From: Elysia chlorotica
Lineage: Eukaryota; Mollusca; Gastropoda; Plakobranchidae
Direction: 5' to 3'
NCBI GenBank assembly: GCA_003991915.1
Contig: RQTK01001057.1
Span: 1 to 64,000 of the forward strand
DNA length: 64,000 bases
Part shown: piece after piece, positions 52,924 through 62,600 of the stretch
Numbering within the stretch: position 1 is the stretch's first letter
How the letters are laid out: the number at the start of each line of letters is the position of its first letter
Notes under the pieces: generated by a model
The model's input: the letters and a program-made list of their open reading frames with translations, nothing else
The model's database searches: none
Told to the model about the DNA's origin: nothing
Program-made: the position numbers and the translations under genes

Positions 52924-55900
52924 AAACAACAACAATAACAACAACAGCAACAGCAAAAACAACAAGAATAACAACAACAACAACAACAACAACAACCACA
53001 ATAGCAACAATAACAACAACAGAGACAGAGACAGAGACAGAAAGAGGAGAGTGGGAGATAGATTCTTTTATTTAAGACAAGCAAGAAGAAAACAGATTAT
53101 TTAATTCTAGTATGAACGGATCATACAAAAGCTTTGATGAATAAAATGATTGTTGATATTAATAAAACTGAAAGGAAGAAACAATAACAACTTCATATAC
53201 ATGTTATTTGAAGGATGCAATAAATTTTTGTAAAGGTAACATAGACAAGGTAAGAAAAGAAATAAAATGCAAACTGCATATTATTTTCTGAACTTCTGCT
53301 TAACCATAACCTTTTACTCCCAGTTACTAGAAATTTTAGCAGATTTATCTGTTTCCTCAACCCAACTAATTTCATCTGAAGATTGAGAACATACCTGTTC
53401 ATTGAACTGTCAAACATCAAGTGTTTTATGGAATCCCATGTTGTCCTCATGCTACTAAGGCCAGGCTTGTCTATACGCTGGGAGGTCACAAGGCTAGTCA
53501 GTCGCTCTAGATTGGACATGAGCTCCATCCATCCCAGGTTCCTATCGTACATTTCCGGCAGTTCAAACATATCAACGGATATCTAAGTAAAAATAAAAAA
53601 AATAAAAAAATAAAATGTGAGACACTATGAATTTGGAGAGATTTAAAAAATCATCAAATATAATTTTCACCTTCACCGCCACTGGTGGGTGAAAAACACA
53701 CATCTTCTTGATGACTGCAACAAATCTAAATGACAACAAGACTACCATCAATACTTTGAGTAACCTTTGAATTTGAAAGAAAACATGTGTCAGTCAACTC
53801 AATCTAAGGAAAAGTGCATATTTAGGTACAATGCTTTGTCCACCATCTAAAAAATGCATGGATTAAGTGTCTTGACACCCTTTAAAATATTTATCCTGAT
53901 ATAATGACAGTAAAAACTATTTTGAAATGGAAAATTTGTTGTAGGTGCATGTATATATGTACAGACAGCATCCAGATCAATAAAAAATAATGGCTCTACT
54001 AACTTGATCCATGAGAGCCATGATTTCAACATCTGAGAGGCCTGCAGCCTTCAAACTGTTCAACATGACCTCATCATCTGGTTTGACTTCGCAGATAGCT
54101 GAGCGGACATTTGTCCAGGGAACACTCTTCACTAGCGCAGAGACTGTTCCGATTAGCCAAGTGTTATTGCTGGTGAACGATGCACAAAATTCCTGGTGCC
54201 ACATAGCAAGCATGTTCAGCTGTGAAGACAGATTTAAAAAAAGAGGTGTACATGAAATTAGTGATAAGAAAGTCGTTAAGTCTAAACAAAATCTAAAATT
54301 CAAAATACAATTTTCTTTAATCAAGTTTAAAAAAAGACAATTTGATTTACCTACAAACACAAAAACAGACTGGAAAAACTTTTTTAAAATACATTCACAC
54401 AACAAATATTACATTTCTTATTTAAAATATTATTATAATGTTAATATTGCAGGTTTCAGCACATGTTCCATTCAAATGAAACATGATTCTAATATATATG
54501 TTCAGTTACACAGCTGCCACAAATAACAGAAGAAAAGTAAAATAATATCGTTATGCAATGAGAGAAGATATCTTGTTAGTTGTCATCTCGGCAGAAATAA
54601 TGATATTTAAGTCCTAGTTTTAATACTCTAGTAGACAGTTAAGTACAAGTTTAAAAACCGTTTAGCTGGTATAGTTTTATGTCATTTTAAAAATCCATGA
54701 AAAATAAACATGAATCTTTTCAACTATATATTTGTATATTTGTTAGCTCAAAAGTTAAAATTTTTTCCTAAATTAAATTTTTCTTATACTTTCTGACATT
54801 TAATCTTTTATATAGAACATTATAAAAATTACTCTGTAGTAGCTGCAGTATCCTCTGATGTAATCTTAATGAAAAAAATTTCAAAATCTTGTCCATTTTT
54901 TTAGATTTTGTAAGCAAATTTGATATTAATTATTATCCTACAAACTTACCTGGGACTTTACAAGAACAGTTTCAATAACTTGATAATGTACTTTGAAGTC
55001 TACCATTACTTCCAGAATATCAAAGAGGTTGTCAGGGTTGTCAATGTTTGTGAGAGTTACACCCCTCTCTACAGTTCATAGAAAGACAAAAACCAAAAGT
55101 ATTTATCAGAATCCTTTAGTTATAAAGCAACATGAATAACATATAGATATCTTGAAAAGTGAAAATATATTTGAAAGAATTCATTCTGTGGAAAACTTCT
55201 CTTATGCCATTCCTATTTTAACTTTGAAATACAGACCTTACTCTGAGTATAAAGGGATATAGCGTATTGATGAACTTTGCATAATCTTATCTGATTTAGT
55301 CTCTTAGAAACAACCTTTAACAAGTAGCCGTGTAAACTTCTGATGCTAGCAGTTCATGTGCTGCATGATAAACCAAGCAGATCGACTAAAAACCAAATCA
55401 TAACTTGTGTGATAAGATTTAAAAAATGGTAACTCTGTTGATACTGAAAGGCAAAAATATTCAAGAGACAGGAAAAAGTAATCAACAAATTGTTATAATA
55501 AGCATAATAAGAAATCACATATATTCTGAAAATTCATATTTCTTATTACTTAGACTTTTTAAGTCAAAGTGAAATAGCAATTAAGTTATTTGAGCCATTT
55601 CCTACCATTTAGAGCATCTAATACATGAACCATAGGCAAGATGGCAAAGGTATTTAGGTTGGACATAAGCTGTGTAGCCATCTCATTTTGACGCAGTGGT
55701 CCCTCTATTGCAAGGCCAGCTAGCTGCAGCATGCGGAAGATGCTAAAAAGTAACATAGGAAAGCAAATAGATAATATCAGAAAAAGTATGTGAGAAAAAG
55801 TATGTGTGTCCTATAAAAATGGGTCAATGGAAAATGAAAGAATGGGTATTCAAGGGGATATTCAAACTGAATGTGAAGGAAAATTGAAAGAAAATGTGAT

Positions 55901-56622
55901 AACAAAACATAACTAGTAATGTACGATTTAATCAGATTTTTAAGATCTTGTCTCAAAATAATTATTAGCAGAAAGCTTGAAACTTTGGGCACAATAAGAA
56001 ATAGTTAGAAGGTAGCACTGGGCCTGTATTTAAACAGCAAACATTCTTTTTGGTGATCATTCTGATCATTCCTTTATGGTTTTATGGAAAAAAAACCCAC
56101 AATAAACTAGTTGATAATTTCATCAAAACCAATAGATAACTGTGCAGATAGGCCAAAGTGGCGTACCATGACTTTCAACCCATTAACTATTCATAATACT
56201 CCCAGAAACCTTGGAAAATATAAAAATTGATACTGACTAAATTACTTACATTTGAGGATTATCCCCAATGTTTTGTAAATTTTGTAGAATTGTCGTAAAG
56301 TCCAGTGGATTTCTCATGCTTTCTGTGAGAGATCTTGATGCCATTTGCTGAACTAACTCTGTGAACGTTTGAACGTTGGCTGTGAAGGCTGCATAGTTTG
56401 GAGTTACTGATTTTGATGTCCAAATCCTTGAAATCTGGAGCAAAGCAAAGTCAAGTGTGTTTTGAAATAAAAAATGCTTAAAATAACAAACAATATTGAA
56501 AGAAATTTGGCAAAAAAGAAAAGATTGCACACGTCAACGTTTGAATCACTTCTAAATCAAAACAATATAGATATTAGTTTCATCATTTTTTTAAATCAAT
56601 GTTTAACACACACACGCACGCA

Positions 56623-56654
<32 letters not shown>

Positions 56655-59600
56655 AGAAAGAAAGGAAAGAGTGGCTAGTTTCCTTTTTGGACATTTGATA
56701 AAATACAGGTTGCCTAAAGATAAACAACTTTATAGAGGATTTCTTTTTCATCAATGTACCATACCTCTGGCATCATTGTCTGGTAGTTAGCAAAATCTTG
56801 CGCCATTTTAGTAAGACTTCCATCAACTACTGAGCATACAAGTGTGGCCAGATCTGTAACCGTCTGGCTTGTAGCGTTGAGGTTGTCCTGCATCAGATCC
56901 TTGGCTAGTCCACCTGGCTGAGCACACATAGCTTGAAGCTGTGTGGCATTGGATGCCAGAACAGATGACAGCTGAAACAAAAAGAGAAAAAATGCCTTTT
57001 AGCTTTTCTTTTTAAAAGGGACCGGCTAGTTTAAACATGAACCCTGAAGAATTTTGCAGCTGGCTTAAGAAACACACCCAAGGTATGGAAAATGATAAAT
57101 TTGTGTTAAGCTTACTAAGCACCAGTCATGGATGTTAAGCATAGATATTGCTGAACATAAGAATTTAACAAGAGCAAACAAGCCATTGGTTTAAGAGTTC
57201 TTTACAAACTTTCTCATTGAAATAAAATGATATTGTAAGTTTTAATTTACAGCCATGGTCTACTCATTACTCAAAATATGTGCTTTTCAAATGATTAAAT
57301 ATTTCTTCAGATGTTTTAAATTTTCACATAAACACTTTATGGCAGCAAAAAGTTCATTTTTTTATTTCAGTTCCATAGGCTTTGATATCAAGTTAAAACC
57401 ATCTTTGACAGAAGATGTGATAAGAAAAGAAAGGACATTGCTATTGATGTCATAAATGTTTGAAGTTGCCATTACATCTTAAAGAAGAGTAACACAATTT
57501 TCTTTCCTCACACATTCTGCGTCATTTGTATTTACCATATTAGAGTCCACTTCTCCATTAGTCCACATCCCAGCAATGCTCTGGCCAAGACGCAAGTAGG
57601 ATTCAATCAGGTTCACCAAACCGCTGGAGTCCATCAAGAGTGTATCAAAACCAATGGCTCCATCTGGATAGGGATATGTTTGACAAACCGGTTTACATTA
57701 TTTCTTTCCCTGAAAATCCAATTAGGCCCAATTACTGACAACATGAAAGGTCCCTAATTAATTACACACATATTGAAGTTTTAGAAAGAAAAGAGCAAAG
57801 GAAGGCAAGAAGTTACATGATTATGATGAGCTTGAGGTTCACTGCGCCTTAATATAAAACTCCCTGAATTTTTAATCAGGACAGCAGGGCATTATTATAA
57901 AATAAGAGCTTTTCATTTGCCATTAATGTATCTGCACTCTAAAAAATATTCACTTAAAGCATGCATGTCTAAAGGCAGGTAGCATAATTTGCACCTGTGA
58001 AGCACATAATAAATATTATTGGCTGTGAGTAAGGCAAGAAAGTTGTACATTTAGACGGACCTTTGATTCCTATCAGTCTTTGGATGGTCATGTTCATTAA
58101 TATGTTAGCTGTGTTCAAGGTCTTTGCCATGTTCTGGTACATGTCATTGTCCAAGATACTTGGTAAGACAAGCTGGGCAGTGTCTATTGACCTGAAATTT
58201 AATAAAAAATTAAATAAAATAGCTTAGCATTCAGAAATTAAGATTGTGTGGCAAGCTTTTGAAAAAAAAAAGTAAAAAAAAGAAAAAGAAAAAAACAACT
58301 GAAGGTAAAATAGCTTCAATACAAGTTTTGGTCCTTAACCACTATAGTGCTCGGTTAAAAATGTTGCCAGTGTCCATTTGCTGACTTAAAATAGGATATT
58401 GTTCTTGTTTCTACTTTAACATAGAATCTATTGGATGTAATTGCCTATTACTACATATTTTTGTAAAGGTCTTTTTGAATATGTCAAATAAAAGTAGTTA
58501 AAAATTAAAATTATATTGTGTTTGTCAATGCTAGATTCATAATAATTTCTCAAAATCAAATCTTCACTATCTAAAATCTATCTTGAAACAATTATGGTCT
58601 ATATTGTGAATAAGAAAGGAGACACACTTTCCCTCACCTTCCAAGTGTTATTCACCCGATAAGATAGCATTTGAATCACTGGTTTCATCTGTCTGAAAAT
58701 CATCATCAAAATCGCTAAAACTTGAATCAGATTCACTCATTTTAACAAAAACAACGATCACTGATCAGTGTCAGCAAAAAAAATACAGCTTGACAGTTTT
58801 TTGTGCATCTGAAAACCAAAGATCGTTTCCTGAGACCGAAAACGGTTGCATCACATTATGGCAGAAAAAACTTTTTCGGTCGCAACGCACTTTAGCGGTT
58901 AAAAATACGCCGATTTTCAAAGTCCTTTGGTGTTTGGGAAAAATTTTTGTAAAATATAGATATACAGTCATTCATAACGATATAAAATCTGTAATTAATG
59001 AATTCAAACATCTAAAAAAAGCTGCACTGCAATGGACATACCAGTTCTCAGCAGCTTCTAGGAGCTTTAGAGCCACATTTTGTTGGAGGGAGTTGAGGAT
59101 CTCTTGGAAGCTTTGCACATCAAGCAAGTCATAAATTGACCTTTTCCCTGACATAAACTCTTCAATTATGGTCTCTGTCAAGGTCACAAATTGGTTCACT
59201 TCTTTTGTGACAGCTGAAGCATTCACTATAAGAGACTGCCCTTGTTCTATCTCTCTCATCATGGCGTCCAGCTGAAAGAATACATTTAGAACAAATTTTT
59301 CATAAACATAACTCTCGTTGGTATGGTGCATTTCTTAGATGCATACATCTCTTCATGCAAATATTAGGGAAGTAAAAAATGGTCTATGCTTAGGCTTTAT
59401 TTTTGAACTTCATTTACCATCATCAAGAGTGCCAGTATCTGAGGGGTTGAGATTCACCCTGATACTTCAGACAAGTATTTGTACAGGTAAGTGATACTTA
59501 AGACAAGTATTTTTACAGGTTAGTGTTAGGGCTCTATCTTCTTTGTTCCACCAAGGTTAAGTCAGATATGCAAAAAAGACCTGACACTATCTACTGTGAT

Positions 59601-62600
59601 TGTGCTATATCAGTTAATAAACAAGTGTTTTTCATGTGACATGAAAGCTTACCAACTCATACACTAGTCAACAAGGTTATCCAAACAGAGAAAAAAAATA
59701 AGACAAAAAGATAGCTACACACTAAATTCAAGTATCTTTTATTGTGTAAGTCTAATAAAAATTAATTCTATTCTTGTTCAAAGTTCACTTTTTGAACTTG
59801 TGCACAGTTGACAATCATAGCTGATACTCTATAGATTCCAAAATGATGATTAAATACAAATTAACATTCCCTCTCTAATTTCCCCTAATGCAGAATGAAT
59901 GTTCTCAAAAGAAAATATCATTGCATGCAACATAAAATTATAAAACAAATTTGTGAAAAATCTCAAACTCAACAATTTTCTTGTATTCCCAAGACTAACC
60001 TGTTGTTTGATGCGGTAACCATTAGCCTGCATCATTATCGTTTGCCAGAGGATCATTTCTTGGTTCACTGCGCAGGCCTTTGTTTGCAGCTCATCTAACA
60101 ACTGTTTCTCACTATCTGGTACCTCAATGGCTGTCCAAAGTTGTGGCCCACACAAGATCATCCCCACGTCTGGTGTCTGGAGCAGCTCAGCCAGCTGTTT
60201 TATTATTTTTTAATGAAGAGAAGCTATTATTATATAAGCTGAGAACTAAGTGATTAGTTCCTCACCAAGTGTACTTGTAAGTATGATTTCTCAACGAAAG
60301 ACAGGAAATTTCAAAATTGTTAATTAGCCTTGCAAAAAAACAACAACCCAGCACTATGTCATTATAATGTACTCATAGTGCACACTTTATTTGATTATGG
60401 GACCAAACAATTTAAAAAAAATGGCATTAAGGTGGGTTGATATTTCATCCTCATACATTATAATAGCTTTAAAAAGTCAATCCATTAATAAAAAAATGGA
60501 TGGAAAGTCATATAATGTTTGGACTTTAAACACTTTTTAAAAGAGTTTTCAAACACATTGCCTACAGCAGAAATAGATCAGGTAACAAAATTGGCTCTTG
60601 AATCGAGAGTAAATTGAAAATAAGATTGATGAGCCGACTAAAAAACATAATGAATGCACAAGTAGGCTACAACGAATAAGGTTAAACAATGAAAAAATAT
60701 AGCTCACCGCTGAGACATTTACTCTAGCGTTGATGAAACCATCCAGTACATGTGGTTCAGAGAAAAGGGGGTTCACAATCCTTCCCACTTCCGTATTGTT
60801 CAGCAGCAGTTGAAAAGTGATTGGTTGATCTGAGGTAATGAAATACAGAATGGGATCAGAGTGAATATTATAAAATCACAGTTTGAGTTGGTTTATTAAC
60901 ATCCATTGTCCACAGGTTGGCTAAATTGTGGATTTGTACAAATCATGTCTACGAGAAAATGTAATCAGTTTAATAAAAAGGTAGGTCAATATTTTGTGAT
61001 TCAAAATTAGTAATATAATAGAGATTGGTAAAATATTACACATTGTCTCTTATTGGTATTATTAGTAGTAGTAGTTTTTATGGAAAAGCAAAAATGTATT
61101 CTGTTTTAAATAGAAGAATTTTTTTTCATCCATAATATGTATAACTAGATTTTTTTTTAAAGATACTGATCTCTCGTCATATAAGATCCCTCGGGGGAAC
61201 CTAGGAGACGTCAAACCCGTAGGGAAGGAGGGTGGGGGAGGGAGATAGAGAGAGAGAGAGAAGTCTATTTCTATAATGAAAAATATACCGGTACCATGTA
61301 TAGACATTAGGAAAGAGTTGAAACTTTTCATGTATACTCCGATGAACTTGAGGGCCAGATTTGGCATTGCTCCTGCCTCTCCCATGCTGGTGAGCACATC
61401 ATTAAGTCTAGAAAAAACAAAACAAACAAATATGATCTGTTTAAATGTCTGTGTTTTCAAATACAACACCATATTAATTTTCAGAAAAAATAGATATTTA
61501 ATAGTTTATTCTTGTGTTGTCTTATATATTTTCTTTAGAAACATTTAAATACAAGATAATCATAATCAATTTTGTCAACCATCAAACCACATTAGGTAAT
61601 GGCAGGCCATATATCTATAGCCTAATTTAGTCCTGTTTGGAAAATCCTGCTGACAATCGCATACATGCTATTCTTACAGTAAATTAGGCCTACATCAATA
61701 AAGATATTTTTCTTCCTCTAGTTTCACTTTGTCCTTTCCTCCACTTTTCTGTTGATCTTTCCTTTTCCATCCTGTTCATACCTCCCTCTTCTCTCCCTCT
61801 GATTTCTCACGGTGTACCAGTATTTGTTTTAACGCTCATGAGTCACTTATTTAAAAGTAAATTATGCATCTATGTTCCCTCTTGCTCATATACTTACATT
61901 GCAGCTGAGATTGCCACATAGTCTTGTGTGAATGCATCCTCCATGTTGTACTGACTGTTAAGATACTCGGCTAATCGAGACACATTGACCTCTGCAAGTT
62001 TGCCAAGGTCGCGTCCATCAAACATGATGTATTTAATATCATTGATATTCATCAATTGGCCAATTATTTTCTCAATGGTAGAGGAGAAGTGATCCAGGTT
62101 GAAAGCACTGCCAGAGCCCATATTCTGAAAATATAGAATTGGTTGGGGTTCTACTTAAAACTAAAAAGAAAATGTTTAAAAAAAAAGTGTGTTCTGTCAC
62201 TGTGTCTGCTATTGTCTATGTCTCTCTTTGTCTATTTGACTGTCTCTTTGTCCTTGCCTATGTATTTACCTGTCAGTCTGTCTCTCTGAAACTTTACTTT
62301 TCTCTTTTTATTTTTTTTTGCCTCCAACTTTTTTCCACAACACTCTTAACTTACTATTTGGCTTCATTTTCTACCTACAACTTGATTCAATAAACAAAAT
62401 GATGGTAACAACAATCAAGACAAGTCATGCTGTTATTTTATAATTAAAACTATTACTTCAAAAACAATTCATGAGGTCTAAGTAGCAAGCATTGATGTGT
62501 TACTCAATAATATTAAAACAATTGTTTCTTCTTTTTTCCATAGCACTACATTAGATATTTCATTGAGTATAACAGTTAAAATTCCATTAGTCTGATGAAG

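Noticed and set aside
52782..53104. Poly-Asn (plus) and poly-Cys (minus) open frames
   Set aside because: By-products of the (AAC)n microsatellite.
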